64,000 nt of DNA from Portulaca oleracea (taxonomy: Eukaryota > Streptophyta > Magnoliopsida > Caryophyllales > Portulacaceae). Below the pieces are notes generated by a model. It was not told where the DNA came from. It searched no databases and was given only the letters and a program-made list of their open reading frames with translations. Shown here piece by piece: positions 35,101 through 51,120 of this stretch (position 1 is the first letter of the stretch; each line of letters begins with the position of its first letter). The position numbers and the translations under genes are program-made. The DNA is taken from assembly GCA_029582165.1 (NCBI GenBank), contig CM055881.1:23293594-23357593 (forward strand), in the 5' to 3' direction.

Positions 35101-38100
35101 TGTCAATGCTATCAATTACCTCATCAGCTGCACCAATAACCTGAGAGGGCAGATCAAGCCAGAAAGAAAGAAATGCAAAGCCTAATGTCACAAACAAGAA
35201 TCTCCAAAATCCTACAGTAAAGTTAAGAATGAAGCTTCAATGAGTACCAAGAGGAGGGTCATGAGTTTGCATTTGCAGGATTGTATGCTGTCACTACCAT
35301 AAATACCATCACACAACCCATTAATGCAACATGGATTAAATGCATGGGTCCTCTTAAGTCCAACTAAGAGAATCTCATCAATCATCAAGCTTATGAGCAA
35401 GCTATACATTATTCACATTGGCATTTACAGAAGCACGTGGTATCTATCTGTGATTTAACTCCTCTTCACACCTCAAAAGCCCCGCAGCAAGTCTATGCCC
35501 CCACACAAAAATTGTATATTTCAAAATTCTTCCGTTCTAGTTTTCTTAGTTATTGATGAACTTGCCCCTTCTATTATGTAAATAACCAAACAAAATATTG
35601 AAGGCGTATAGACCACTTCAAATCTTCGTCTTCGAGAAGGATAATCAACTCTGCAAATATCGATCAAAACTTGAAACCTTGTATAGGTATGCAATTTAAG
35701 AAAGCAAAACAATTGAAATGGGCCGTCCATATTTTGTGCAACAACTTTGTTTTTTTTTTTTGGGGGGGGGGGGGGGCGGCTTTTTCGAGGCTATTAGCTG
35801 TTTGACCCCGAAAAGCTAATGGGTGTTGAAAACTTTTCGAATTAGCTGTTGACCTCGAAAAGCTCTTAATAGCTTTCTGGATTAGCTTTTAGTTGTTAAA
35901 TTTCATTATTGCCCTCATATTTTTACAAAATTATCATATGTTATATAATAATAATTTTAATATTTTCTTAAGGCTTTTAATAATTCTTTACCCATGTTAA
36001 ATGAAATTAATACCTTTCGGCTTTCACTTACTTGGATAAGAGTCATGTTTTGATGGTATTTAATAATTAATTATTAGTAAATAACAATAAAATTATCCAT
36101 TACTTTCTGTTTATTTTTACCAAAATAAATAAATGTAATTTGGTAGAAACAACTAATGGTTGATTTAGTATTTTCATAAATTTAACAAATTGCCCTCACA
36201 TTTATACCAAAATTACATTATATGTTATACAGTAACGATTTTAATAATATTTTTTTATTAAGGCTTTTAATAATTGTTTTACCAAAATTATATCAAACAA
36301 ATTAATATTTTCTTACTTATTCTGATACGAGTAATGTTTTGATTGTATCTAATGATTTATTAACAATAAATGAAATTAAAAATTGTCCATTACATTTACT
36401 TTATTTTTACCAAAATAAATAAATGTAACTTTAGTACAAAAAACTAATGTTAATATAATATTTTTGTAAAAGTTAACAAATTGTTCATCTCATTAGCTAC
36501 AGTCACATATTGAATAGTTTTTTATGTAATAAGTTTTAATAATTATTAAAAGAAAAATAGAGTTGGTATTGAACAATAATACAATTACTACGTAATATGA
36601 AATATCACAAATTTATCTTAAAGAAAATTTATTTTCTAATTATAAATTTATAATCGTTTTGAAACACTTGTAAAAATATACTGAAAGGAATTATATTACT
36701 ATAGGCATAAATGGAAACACTTTTACTGCAAATAGAATTTCAACAGCTAAGTCAAACAACTAATACAAACAACTAACAGCTAATTTAAACAACCAACAAC
36801 AGTTGATTGCCAAGCATGGCCTAATTCCTAAGACCCTTTGGCAATTGGCATACGTATTTGGAACAACAGCTCCAGATTTGAAAACTCCTCAGTAGGTGTT
36901 TCTGAAATATGTCTCATCTTTTCTGCAGGTTGATCAGCAATTACACATATTACAGCAATAGCATAGTATCCAGAACTTTTTGCACAGGTTGTCATTAGTC
37001 ACAGATACTACAGCCATATCATAGTATCCAAATATTTACTCTATTTACTACATATGTTTCTCCAATCTCCATCATAACAAGGTAACTCAAACATAACTTT
37101 TGACTGTTTTCTGCAAGCAGCTTGCTTAACATATTGTCCATTATTTGTTCCAGGATAACTGGATAAGGATCAACTGTCCTTCTAACCCCTAAAAAAAACT
37201 ATCCGCACTTCTAAACCAGAATCTTATTTTAGATCTCCACCCAAAAATAACACAAATCAATTACTTTCTCCACATCAAAACATGGCAATTCAAGAATTAA
37301 CCTATGAGAAACTAGTTGTGAAAAGATACCTCTTCAAAGTACTGACACTTGTCCTTAACATCACTTTGGCACAGCAGTCCATCCAAGATCTTCGCAAGTA
37401 ATGGGGTGTAGTTGGGATATTCAGCCTGTCAAGCAGGATATAGCGCAAAACATTAGGTTGTCAGTTCGCTAGCATCATCAAATGAATACAGTAACCAAAG
37501 GGGAAGGAAAACAAAGAGAAGTATCCAGATAATTGCAACAAAATACGTCCATCCAGCCATACTAACTATTGAAAGTTTAAATTTAGACAATGGAAATTCA
37601 CGTGACTACAAAACCGGAACTTTCATTGCAAGGAAAGAGGGAAAAGCCCAAATCTCCACAAAACCTTAACTTTAATGTTATGAATCAACACCAGCAATTG
37701 GGTCCTTTTATTAATCAGGAACAAAATTTTCCAAATCTTTCAAACACAAACAATACGGTGAAGACAAAACTAGTGTTGTACCTTAATCCAGCTTTCATTT
37801 CCAGTTATGGCTCAAGACCTAAGCATTTTCTTCAATCTTTTCTCATCAAAATAAAAGAACATGGAAACAAAAAGGGAATTGAAATGTGCTATTCAGCTTT
37901 GATTCATTGATTTTTTAAAATTTTTCTAGCTTTGTCAGAATGCAGTCTATATAGAATTCATGAACCTCCCAAATTCATCCCACATTAGTAATCTTTTTAT
38001 AAGATACATAGATAGAGCTTACCTTCAATGATGCAGACAATTCCTTCCATTCAGAGCATTCTTCATCAGTGTTCTGCTTAAGGCTGGTAAGAACTTTTAA

Positions 38101-41100
38101 CTTTGCATCTCTGACCTGATGAGGCAGATTAGAACAATGAAATAGCTACTATTATACCAAATGCACAGTATATCAGTCGAGAAAGGTTCTGCCAGATTCT
38201 GTTTTATACCAAAGATTATTTTATAGATAGGAAAAATGTACACCCAAAATACAAACCAATATACCAGGTACGGGATTCACTTCAAAATGTGGAACGCAGA
38301 CTGCAACGGGGGATTGTCCTAGAGTGAATCGGATACATCGTACAATATAGAGTACATTGAGACAATGAGACTATTAAAAAATAACGGAAGAATGGATTTT
38401 AATTGGCCAAATTTTAAAGGTTGGGACAATGGTAAGCTAAACTTTAGAAATGTATCATAGTAAGCTAAACTATTGAACCCTTGGATTTTTATTAAAAAAC
38501 AAACGTGCTAAACACTGAATAATGTGTCCCGGGCCGTGTCCTTGACCTAAAAATACCCATGTCATAACTGTGTCCCATTTTTTTCCAACGCTTTTTGTTT
38601 CTGGATTCATTTTTGGGCAAATTCGAAATGTATCCAAGGCGTATCCAAGGGTATCTGTGTCTGGTACATGTCAAAATTGGAAACTCCACCCTCAAAGACA
38701 TGTCCGTGCTTCTTAGATCTGGATCGAGTTTGTCTCACAAACTGCGATGAGGATGCATAGCACATACAACACCTATAACCAAGATCCGATGAATCAAGAT
38801 CTCCATGCACATAGAACACCTATACAACCAAGTTTCTCTCCTTTTGTTGTAAATTATCATAAGTTAATATATTCCATAGGTCGCTTCCCAAAAAATAAAT
38901 AAATAAATAACCTTCAAAGGAGCAAAAGATATACAAGTGACCTTGGATGGAAAAGCACGATCCTCAAACAAATGCAATGATGAAGATTCCATATTAAGAA
39001 GTTTTAAATAACAATAATTGACTGTGAAGATCCCTTTTCTTAGATCCCATCTCACTGTGTCTAGAAAGAAGCCCCTTCAAAACCATCATTAAGGTTTTTG
39101 AAAAACTAACCAAAGTGGCATCATCACCAATAATCACCATTCTATCCACTACAAGAACATAAAAGTTGGGTGAAAGATCTTCCAAAGGTATCATATTAAA
39201 GCAATGATCATGCCAAAAGAAGAAATGATAGAACCATTCTCGACGACATAAGAAACATGTGCAATGCTTCCGCCCCTAGGCGATAAGCTTCCAAAGACTA
39301 CACCCATAAAAGCCATTCCGTAGTAAAGGTGTCCACCTAAAACCAGTTTCACCATATTTGATAGTGATCACCTTCCTCCAATAGTTGCCTTTGTCAATCA
39401 TAAATCTCCATAACCACTTGACCAAAAGCGACACATTACAAAGTCATAAATCCCTCACGCCGTATTTGATACTTGATATTTGATAGTGATCACCTTCCTC
39501 CAATATCTAGCCTTTGCCAATCATAGATCTCCATAACCACTTAATGAAAAGAGCCACATTACAAAGTCATAAATCCATCATACCAAAACCCCTTGTAGAC
39601 AAAGGTTACTAGAAAACGTTCAATATTACCAATGATACTTGATATCACTTCCAAAAGAACCCCAAAGCAAGTTTCTTTGAACTCCTTTCAACTTGTTAGC
39701 CACCGAAGAACATACAAGGAAACGAGATAGGAAATGAGTCAGGATGTTTGAGACGAAACTCTTTGCAAGAGTTAACTCTCCCCTCTTTAAAGGATAGTTA
39801 GATTTCTACCCAAGAGTTGTTCTCAAACCTTTTAGTAATTGAGGTCCAAATATCAGTCGTCTTAAAGTCTGTACCAACAGGTAGACAAAGGTATATAATC
39901 GCCAGTTGGAAAAGACTTGATGTTGCGACCCAAGATTCTCACTAGCAACTACAAGTTGTCCACTTGCCCCACTAGTATAATACAACTCTTTCCCAAATTA
40001 ACCCTCAAAGCCAAATCAATCTCAAACCAAGTAATAAGCACACCAAAGATTCTCACCATTTGTACACAATCGTTATAAAATAAATTTTTTTTAAAAAAGA
40101 TGGTGTCATCGAAAAAGATTAAGTTAAGATACCCTCAAGACTGCCTAATCCAAGCGCTCAATAGAAAATCCCAAAAAAAGCTTGACACTTTTAACCAGAC
40201 TTGATCATCCTCCAAAATAACCTATACCACCAACCAGAAAATAAGGGAGAATAAACAATCACCTTGTCGAAGTCCTATAGGGACATAAAAAACTCAGTAA
40301 AGGAACTATTAACAAGGACTACAAAGAAAGTACAAGAGATGAAGTATCGAATCCAGACAATTCACTTCACGCCAAAACCCACTCTTGACACAAAATAAAG
40401 AAGAAAATATCATTCTCACAGACATAAGCATTCTCTATACCTGCAAACAACTCCTAGCACACCCACTTTGACCTTACAGTCAATCAGCTCATTTACGACT
40501 AGAACATCAAGAATTTGACGTCCCTCAACAAAGGAATTCCATTTAACTAAAGCAAAGTTCCCAATAAAACTCCTCTATCTAATAGCTAAAACCCTAGAAA
40601 GCAAGTTACACACACCTGAGCAAACTGATAGCCCGAAAAAACCTCGATGATGCTTCCATCACCTTCTTGGGAATAAGACCAATAAAAGATGCATTGTGGT
40701 TGGACACAAATTTTCCCAGAGTAAAAGATCATAACACATCTCCATAAAAGGTATCCCAGTTTCTCCGAAGGAACGTCATCGTCATATCATTTGGACGAAG
40801 AGCCTTATCCCCAAAACAATCAAAAAGGAGCTTTAGTGACTTCATCCTCACTAAAAGGCAACTCAATAAACTCCTTATCAGAAATCGTTAAAGAAAGTTG
40901 CAAACCATCAATCTTAGGCCCTTAAGGTTCAGACTCGCAAATCAACGATTTGTTTAAATCTTTGATGGAAAACTTCATGCCTTGAAACTCATCATATTGT
41001 GCCCCACCCACATCCACAACATTGAAAGATAGATGACTAAATTTACTACGTAAATAGGCCACCGTATGGAAGAACTTGGTATTGTGATCCCCCTCTTTAA

Positions 41101-44100
41101 TACATAAATCCCTTGATTTTTGTCTCCAAGATATCTCCCCCATCAAAACACATTTAGCCATTCATCCTTTGCAATTTGCCTATACTAAGAGTCTTGACTT
41201 GAGAGTGTGTGTGTGTTTATTCGCATCTAAAGAGTTGATAATCTCCAAGCAGCCGTATTTTTAAAACTTGATGTCTCCAACATCCTCTCTATTCCACTTC
41301 TTGAGCTTGGTTTTGACAAACTAAAGTTTACTTGCAACAAGGTAACTAGCGAAGCTTGAAATCTAAAATCCCTGCTAGGCTTTGATTATATAGGAAAAGC
41401 CCTCATCTTGTAGCCACATGCTTTCAAATATGAAGAAGGCAATACACCTCACAACCCTTTCTGTCTCGAGACTAAGAGATCTAGGGGAAACTTTTCCCTT
41501 TGTTTGGTCAATTTTCCCAATTGACCGATTTCTCATTGTTTGGTTGGCTAAATTGCATGGGAAAATATTTGCATGGGGACCACAATTTTACAATGAAGTT
41601 ATGAGAAAACTTTTCCCAAGGCGGGGCTAAGGGAAAATATTTTACGGTCCGAGTTATTGAGATAAGGTTCCCAAAACATCCCTAAAAGTAATTCATTTCT
41701 TCTCATTCTTTTATAGCTTCAAGGTTAGTTCTGACATTTCACTAATTTTCCCATGAAATTTACACCTGCAACCAAGAACTGTAAAAACTTCCTACATATT
41801 TTCTCTGGATTTTAGAATGTATGCAAAACACTGTGAAATATATTCCCCTAAGAAAAACTTTCCCAGTATAAATTTTTCCAGCAAAGCTTTTCCCAGAATC
41901 CTACCAAGCACGCTCTAATAGGAAAATGATGAGAATAAGTATAGGATGCCTATTCCGATCCATATCTAGAAAATATAATCTCCTCCCAGTCTTCTAACAC
42001 CAGAAAAAACAGTCCAAGTTAGGCTCACACTAGTCCTGGACCAAACATAATATTTCTCGACCTAAATTGAAGTACACTTCTTAGAATCAACAACCTAAAG
42101 CCCAGAGATTTTAACTAGTGTATTTCTCACAATAAGCAAGTTCCTCCAGCCCCCCCCCCCCCCCCCAACACTTGGAATTGCAAATTCTGCAACCTAAAAA
42201 TGATTGTCTTCAGCCAAATTTCCAGAATTGAAGGACAAAATTACCTCCATAAGGCTCCACAGGCCTTATACTGGATACCTCTAGAGAGGCAACAAAATAT
42301 CTTAAACCTCAAAACTCGGAAAATTTCCCCATTAGATTATTCCAGCCATTATTAGATTATTATACCAGCCATTAAATCAATACTATCTGAGGTAATATTA
42401 CGTTTGGTACTTTGAAATGAAAGATAAAGATTGTGCAGCAGAGCCAATCAAATAACCAGCACCGACTTATCAAGCAAGAAGAGATCAGTGGAGGAAATGA
42501 AGAAAAGCCTATTTAAATAAGAGACAACCATATCAGCCACACAGAACCGATGTAGAGTATGATGTGGGCATGTATGGATAAGGCAGAATAAGAAGGCCAA
42601 GGCATATTTCATCATCACATCAATTGTCAACATCAGCCTTTCAGCCATGGGTTACTCATAAGACATGGGCTATTCAAGGAATTACCATAAATCCTGTTCA
42701 GTTCAACGTCTGCATCTGCCCACAACCAAACAAATACCTAGGTCCTACTAAGCTGAATGCATTCATGCAGATGTTCCCCCTCAAAGGTTGGCTTCGCGAG
42801 AAGAAATTAAAGTACCCAATTCATAAGAGAAGTTGAACTTATATAAAGTTATACACATTACCTCTTCCTGCAATCGCTCAGCAACACTTTTGCTTGAAGA
42901 TGTGGACGAAGCTTTACCCTTGCCTTCATCAGCCTGCAAGACGTCACACCGGTGAGAATATGTAATGCAACAAGAGTAGATGATTACAAAAATCACATCC
43001 AATGAGAAGTCAAATCCTCTGTTTCGCACTAATGAACAATCCAAGTTTAAGTTGAAAAAAAAAAGGTTCAAGAATGGCAAACCTTATTTGGAGGCACTAG
43101 ACAAGAAATCTGATAAGAAACAGGGCTCTGGCCACCCTCCTTTGAAAAAGATAATTTCCCATATGAAATTGCACCAATCAACACTGATCCCTCAGGACAA
43201 TTCTGCGGAAATAAAGCTACAAGTAAATAACGTTTCTTATAGTACGAATTCATATTGACACAAATATTTGATACCTTTGGGAATTGGTCCTTGGTTGGTG
43301 GACCTACATAGAAAGCTTCCATAGAACTGCAAACCAAACGTGAAAACAGGACATGACTAAATGAATGCTACAAAGACATCACCAGTGAAAAAGGAAATCT
43401 TTAGATGAGAAAACCATACCCTGGAGTTAAAGTCGTCGACTTAAAGCTACCATTTCCTACCACATGACCATCAGGTTCAGAATGAAAGCTCAATCGAACA
43501 GTTTGCTGAATTCAACCAAAAGAAAAAAAATCAAAAACAATAATCTCAAGCCTAACAATAATTTCATAGCAATGAATTAAAGCATTATAAATTCAATTGG
43601 TATTGATCAAGTAGTGAAAAGCTCAAATCTCACTGAAAAATTCTTATTTATTCAATGGGTTGCCAAACATGGTGAAGACCAAGAAAAACAAATATAGAGT
43701 GGCAGAGAAGTAGACTTACCTTCTCCTCCAAACTTCTCTCAATAAATATCACCAAAGTTTTAATTTTCTCCAACAATTGCAAGTTATCATGCCTGAAGCA
43801 GAGTTAACACTAGCAATCAGTGAGCAAGACATAACATAGCCTTCTAATAAGACGCTTCAGAGAGGAAAACTATTCCTACCTTAAGTATAGTCGTAAAACA
43901 AATTCACCCTTTGGGAGTCTTGTAGCTTTAGGATAGACATCACCCACAGAGAACACACGCTGTACTTGTGAGGTTCAGGCAAACAAAAAAGGGTTAAACT
44001 AAAAAAGGACAACATTAATCAGCCAAAGCATTTCATCAACAAGACATACACACATCAGCAGAAGTGCAAACCAAAACAGCCAATGTTCTAAGTACATAAA

Positions 44101-47100
44101 TCTATAGATAGAATGAATAGTGACTAAAAGTGAATAATCAAAATTAGTGCAAACTAATATTGTTTTCTTATAACTGAAAGCCGGGGAGACTTTGAAAAAT
44201 ATGAAAGATTTACACAAAGCTCTATATGTCACTATATACCAGCAAAAGCTGAATGGCACACAGATTTACTTGGTTTGTAAGATGAAGCAATAAGGAAAAT
44301 AAGCATCAAATGCCAGTGGACATGACCGTACTTGGCAGATAGAGCACATGAATATAGAATGAGAAAGACTGCTCACCTTGTTGGAATCCGAGATCATGTA
44401 AAACTGTGACTCAAACTTAGTGTCATATACACGATTGTTAAGTAGAGGGATATAGGGCTTAACCTCAGCTCCATCCTCTAGTTTAAACTTGTAACTGTTG
44501 ACCAATGAAGAAATGCAATTAAGAATAACATCTACAATAACAAATATGATACGAATACGAAATCCAGAAAGCACATGTTAAAATGCAATAAGCTGATAGA
44601 AGTCCTACATTAATGTTAAAGCTAGTATCTGTTTTCCTGATGGTAATTTGTCCCGACTGGATGGAAGAGTCTGGAGTTTTGTATCAACTGGTCGCAATGG
44701 AATTCTCACCTGCCAATTGCAACCAAAAGTTACATTAAGAAATCAAAGTGTGGCATAATTGAGAACAATTGAAGAAGCACATGTCCCTCTCTTGTAATAG
44801 GCAAGTTTTACCTTTTTAAGTATTGCTGAAGGGGCTAGTTTCTCCGATGATAAAAGGCTTCTAACACATATTCGTACAGGGGCTTCACTACCATCAAGCA
44901 CTACTTCCTCATTGTTCATAGTGACACCATGGAACTCCATCTGAACATTTGCATGGAAAAGGCATATGTTTTTGTAGTGAAATAACTGCAGCCATACTAA
45001 ATGTTGAGATATACTTAGTATAGCATAAGTGCATAACTACTAACTACAACACATGAAAATCATGACAGTTTGAACTGAAAAGCTTTTGGAAAATTGTCGA
45101 TTGATGATAAATCTATTTTTCTGAAATCTTTATTTTTTCTAAAACTTGCGGCATGGGCTCTTAAACTTCTTTTTAACACAGAACAAATCTTAAGTTTAAA
45201 GCTACCAAGGCATGGATAATTTTGGTGGGCCATAAGGTAACAGTGTATCTACTAGTGAAAGGTGAGCCAGAATACATCCACACCTCCCCAAACCTCACAT
45301 AGACAGGGCCGACAACAGGATCATTGTCGTTGTGCCCGGAAAAATACTACTTTTCTTTTTTTTTTTCTTTTTTTTTTTTTTTTTTGGGGGGGGGGGGGGG
45401 GGGATTTCCCTGAGAGGTGGGAAGTACAATTCCAAAACACTCCAACTTGTAGGACTATCCTCTGTATAAGATATTGCGCTAATGCTTCAAAATTTCAAAT
45501 ATATACTGAACACCGATAGTCAGGCACTATACAACATATCGTGCTATACATGAAACTCAATTATGCAATTAGCTAGTCACGTAAATAAAACTTCATGAGC
45601 CTATTAGAACAGAAGATTGACTTTAAAATCAAATAGAAAAAGTCAACATCCAGTCTAGCCAATAATCAAGCCAGTGTTATCCAGGGTTAAATCCCAAGGC
45701 AAGGGAGCTTAAACATTGTACCCAGCTTGTGGCAAAGAGGTTTCAGAATGTGTATAGGTTTGACAATTTTGCAAGGGGGCGAGGGTAACCAAACCCTACA
45801 GTCCAGCTTTCTTCCTCATCTCATATCACACACAACCCACACTCAGATAGCTGGTAATGCCCCGACCCACCACTACATCCCAAAAAGAAAAAGACAGACA
45901 AAAGAGATCCGCATATTAGATTACTGTGTTTACTTGCAATTTCAGGAATCCAGAACCACCACAATAACAATAATAGTAATAACAATGATGGCATCCTTTT
46001 TATTATTTATCTTGACATATACTAACACCTTAAAACTGAAAACACCATAACATGAAAAAATATATAATACAAAAAAGCATGCAGAAGTAGAAGCCAAAAT
46101 ATGCTACTAGTAAAATTATAGGTCAAGATTATCACATTCGGTGACGTGCTGTGTCAAAGAAATTAGTGAATGGAAAGCAAGTGCTGAGGTATTGCACCAT
46201 CAAAGCTAAACAAGGCAAGGAAATGATATCGACAGTGTCAAACCCGAGGGTGCTAGAAACGGAAATGGAGAAGGCAAAGGAAATGAAATACTAATCTAAA
46301 AGAAGCTGGAAAATGGGCATACCTCAAAATCCACCACTGTGGATTCATGACTCCCCACTCCACTAGACCAAAACTGAGCTATAGCTAATTCAATAGTCCG
46401 CCCACCCTCTACTGGAAAGAAAAAGGTTTGGGCTGATGGAGATGAGAATGTCACCACTCTTTTTGTTTTGATAGGCCTCTTCAATGGAGAAAGCTGCAGG
46501 AACATGAAACAAATGTCAAAAGATAAGTTTGTTGGCAGGATATGAATAATACAAATTAGCATCATTTCTCAAACCTGCAAACCATCAATAAAAAATCTAC
46601 GAGCTGTGTCAAATCCTGATGTTCGCATGATTGTCTGAACCCAGGTAGCACCAAGAGGTACCTCAATGTATCTTCTCTCTATATGACCTAATGAAATCAA
46701 AGAAAATTGTAGAGCATAAAAAGAATCCAAATGCCAAAAAGGGACTGCGTGGTCTACAAATCGTAAGAATTGCCTTTGGGGAAGCCTTATTAGTAGAGTA
46801 AGAGATATTCAGCAAAAGCTTACAGCCATTTGGTAGATTAAAAGTAGGTGAAAACTACACATAATGCTCCCTGCCCCCCCCCCCCCAATTCAGTTGAAAA
46901 CATAAGAGAATGCTGCCGTTTAGAGAAGCTCCAGAAAGACATAGATTTAAGACAAAGTGGCTTTGGAGGTTTGCTAAGGACAAAGATGCATTGTGGAATA
47001 ATATGATCAAGGAACATATGGCATTGACGATTTAGAAGGGGGACTAAGAAAAGCTCACATGCCCAATGAATGATGCATTAAAGACCAAGTGGCTTTACTA

Positions 47101-50100
47101 TGAGGGATAATGCGTTCTGGAAGAATATGATGAACGCAAAATACAGTGTTGAAGATTTCGGATGGTGGACTACGAAGAGCCCACCTTAGAGCGCTTCTAC
47201 ACCCCTCCTGTACTTCAAATCCCCATTGCGTTTTTAGGTGAAGAACAGCTCAAAGGTGTTATTCTGGCATTAGGTGTGCTGTGGAGATCGAACTCTTGAA
47301 AGGAGCAACCCCATGATCTTATTAGGATTGCTTGTTCTACATAGGCAATGATTTGACATTAGTGAGAAATCTTAGCTATTAGGAATAGGATACCGTATGA
47401 AGTTTGTTTGTTATACGTGTTGAGAAGGTAGTTTTGCCTCTTGGTTATGGGGAGATTGTCAGGTCTCATAACTCTAAAGGGTCTTTTACCATTAGGAATT
47501 TGCGCCCACACATTTTGAGGCTTTGAATGTACCAAATTTCCTAGCAAGTTAATTTGGAGTACAAAGACACCCCTAAAACGTTTTCTCTTTTGTTTATGTT
47601 GCCACAAATGGTAAGATTGCTTCAAAGGGCACGCTTAAAAATTAACACCACTAGTAGGTGTTTAGTGTGTTTTTACTTTTGAGGCAGAAGAATCTCTTTG
47701 CATTGTTGATGGATCTCTTTGCTTTAGCATTGAGCCCTTTCCTTGATTTGTTGTGTGTGTGTGTGTGGTGGGGGGGGGGGGGGGTACCTACTTCCAACCT
47801 TATAGTGTGAATGATGTGTTGGTGGTTTGGAGGACAAGGATGAACAAATGTTGGGTTCACGAAGCTTGGAAATTTGTTCCTTTAGTTATCTTATAGGCTA
47901 CTTAGAAATAGCGAACTTAGAAGGAGAGACATCCACATATCTTTGAAGGCAAAGTTTAGTCCCTTCATGATTTCGAGCTCCAATTTTCAGGGCGTCGTAT
48001 AGTTCAAGAGTTCTACTTGGGGGGGTGATAGTAATTTGAATTTTTCGGATTTTGTTGACAATATCAAGGATGAGATGCCCATTATGTACCTGCATGATAG
48101 GCCCTATATATCTTTTCGGGACATCTCTTGATCACTTACAAAAACAATGTAATAAAATAATGCCATATTGCTTACAATATATTTGTGAAAGCTAGTCTTT
48201 CAACCCATCAAAAGGTTAAATTGAACATTGAAAATATAATTGAGTTTATAACGGGACAAGATAAATAGTTGTTTCTGACAAGACAAAAGGGACAAAGGAA
48301 ATACTAATGATGCATATGACAAGCTGTCGAAGAAAACAAAAAATATGTCATGTTATCAATGTCAACACATACGCCACACAAAAACTGTTCATTCAGTATA
48401 AAAACAGAAAAGCAAATATTTTCTTCACTCTTTATTATTAAACAAGATACTTCTTTATTCGTTTTTCTAAAACATTTTTTCCATGTAATGAAGCATAAAT
48501 TCACAAAAGCAATTATTACTAGCATTGGCCTAAGCTGAGGAAAAGAACAGCAAGGGCATCTTTAAATATTACCTAAGAAGCCAAAAAGGATAATCAGAAA
48601 AAGTTAAGCAGGGAAATGCACCTGGAACAAATTGCATGCCTGAGAATGATATAATTGGCAGAGAACTTTTCACAGCCATGGGTTTTGTAATGGTTACTGG
48701 AACTCTGAAAAGAGGACCACGCCACGGTGCTTTGCTATCTACCCCATAAATTTCAAAGTAGTGTAGACCATGTTCAAGATTCGTTGGATCCACAATGACA
48801 CTGCATGGGGGAGGGGGGATTTGTATACACTATTTTCATCAATCGGCAGGGATGGAGACTGAAACCAGAAAATAAATTTTCAGGCAACTATTAGCAACAA
48901 CTATCATACATACAGAGAAGCAAGCTCAGAGCTTTCTTGACTTACAATCAAAAACATTGAATTAAGTTCTAATACAGGCGAAGTAGAAATTACTAAAATC
49001 ATATAACTCTCATATTCTGAATACATCAGGAATATACACCATACAGAAAGTTTGACATTTTTTCTATTTTCAGTTTTTGGTGTAGCAGATGGGGATGATG
49101 GAAAGAAAAGAATTCCATCGAAACTTAGGATGAGACTAATACAAAACCAAGAACCCGCTCTAAGGATATAGTTCCCATCCTGTCATTCAACTGATTTCTC
49201 ACGTGGTCCCACCTTCTCAGGCAGGGATGGCGACTAAAACCAGAACATAAACTTTCAGGCCACTATTAGCAACAACTATCATACAAATAGAGAAACAAGC
49301 TCAGACCTTGTTTGACTTATAATAAAAAAGAATGAATTACATTCTAATACAGGTTAAGTAGAAATTACTAAAATCATATAACTCATATTCTGAATACATC
49401 AGGCATATGCACCATACAGAAAGTTCAACATTTTTTGTGTTTTAGGTTTTTGGTGTAGGAGAGGAGGATGATGGAGAGAAAAGACTTCCATTAAAATTCA
49501 GGATGAGACTAATACAAAACCAAGAATCCGCTCAAAGGATATAATTCCCATCCTGTCACTCAACTGATTTCTCACTTCCCCCCCCCCCCCCCCTTTCTTG
49601 CAAATCAGAAATTGGAAAAGAGTAGGAATATTTCATTAGCATGAAAAGAGGACAGAATATGTATGACAAATAGACTTCGCAATACCATATGCTTAATTTG
49701 CAGACAATTGCATTGTCCTTTGAATATATAGTGTCAAGGGTGGAAATGAGCCAAGCTAGCTCTTAAGCCCTCGCAATCTCGCTTGGCAGGAAGCTCAAAA
49801 ACCCTAGGTCAAAAGAAACTCAAGCAGACTCGAGCGAGCTCATGACATAACCGAGCCAAGCCGAGTCTAAGGAAGCTCGGCTTGTGAGGCTCACAAGGCT
49901 AGCTCGTAAGGAAAATGCATGGGATGACATTTGTTGAGTTTGATGATAGACTTTCAAAAAGTAAATTACTTCATCAGCAAAACACGAAGTTATGATTTTG
50001 GAAAATCATTCCATGTATTGTAAATGTATGACCCACAGCCATTAATCACTTCCATTATCACTATAAAATTACGTTCTTTTTTATTCTATAATTATTCTTT

Positions 50101-51048
50101 CCTCTTTAATTAAATTTCAATTTTGCACCATTTTTTTGAGGAATCTTACAACATTCTTTTTTAATTACGGTTTGCAGCATTATTTAACATTGGTATAAAT
50201 CCTCTACACATTATTTTCTATTTTAAGATTAATACTTTATTTGATTACTTTTTAGGTTAATAAAATAAGTGGTGATGAGCAAAGTATGGGCTCAATAAAG
50301 CTCGTGAGGGCCATGAGCCTTGACGAGCCAAGCCACGAGCATAATTATTCGGGCTTGCCAAGCCAAGCCTCAAAGTAGCTCATGAGCCGAGCCTGCAAAG
50401 CTAAGGCTTCAACTCATTCCCACCCCTAAGTGGCATCTCTAAAACTAATCACAACATCAAACCAGTTGATCCTAGGGAAGCTCAATCAAGGACAGATACT
50501 TAACTTCACAAAATGGAGTGGAATGTGACCAATTCTGATGAGCTCCCAAATAATATGTAGGAGTTATAAAAGACTAAAGGCTCAAATGAGATTCCGTTGT
50601 CACATTTTTCTTCATCAAACTTTCACATTCTTTTAATCCAAGATTCCATGCACAAAACCATGCCAAATTCCAAATCACTAAAGGATATATGAGGGTAACC
50701 AATGAACCCCATGATATGCACAGATTAATCAATAGAAGCGGACCTGAAACTGAATCATAAAAGAAAAGAAAGGAACATAGATAATGGTCACTAACTTGAA
50801 ACTGCGCCCATTGTGCGTCAGTAGGAGATACTCAGGAGCCTTCACAACTTCCTTGTTGGTAGAATGCAACTCAATACACTCCTCAAACGGAACCAACTCG
50901 TCTAAGTTACTAGCATCCTCATGAAATTTTGGTGCAACTTCCACTGTCCACTACATTTATTTATTATTTTAAATGATTAGTTTATTTTCTGAAGGAAATA
51001 GCAAATGAACTACAAATAGACTTGAAAAACAAACAAGGATGACAGCGA

Positions 51049-51120
<72 letters not shown>

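Noticed and set aside
41418..41935. Possible MITE with GGAAACTTTTCCC-type mirrored ends in TPP2 intron 28
   Set aside because: Mirrored TTTTCCC/GGGAAAA words are present, but I could not define matching termini or a target duplication.
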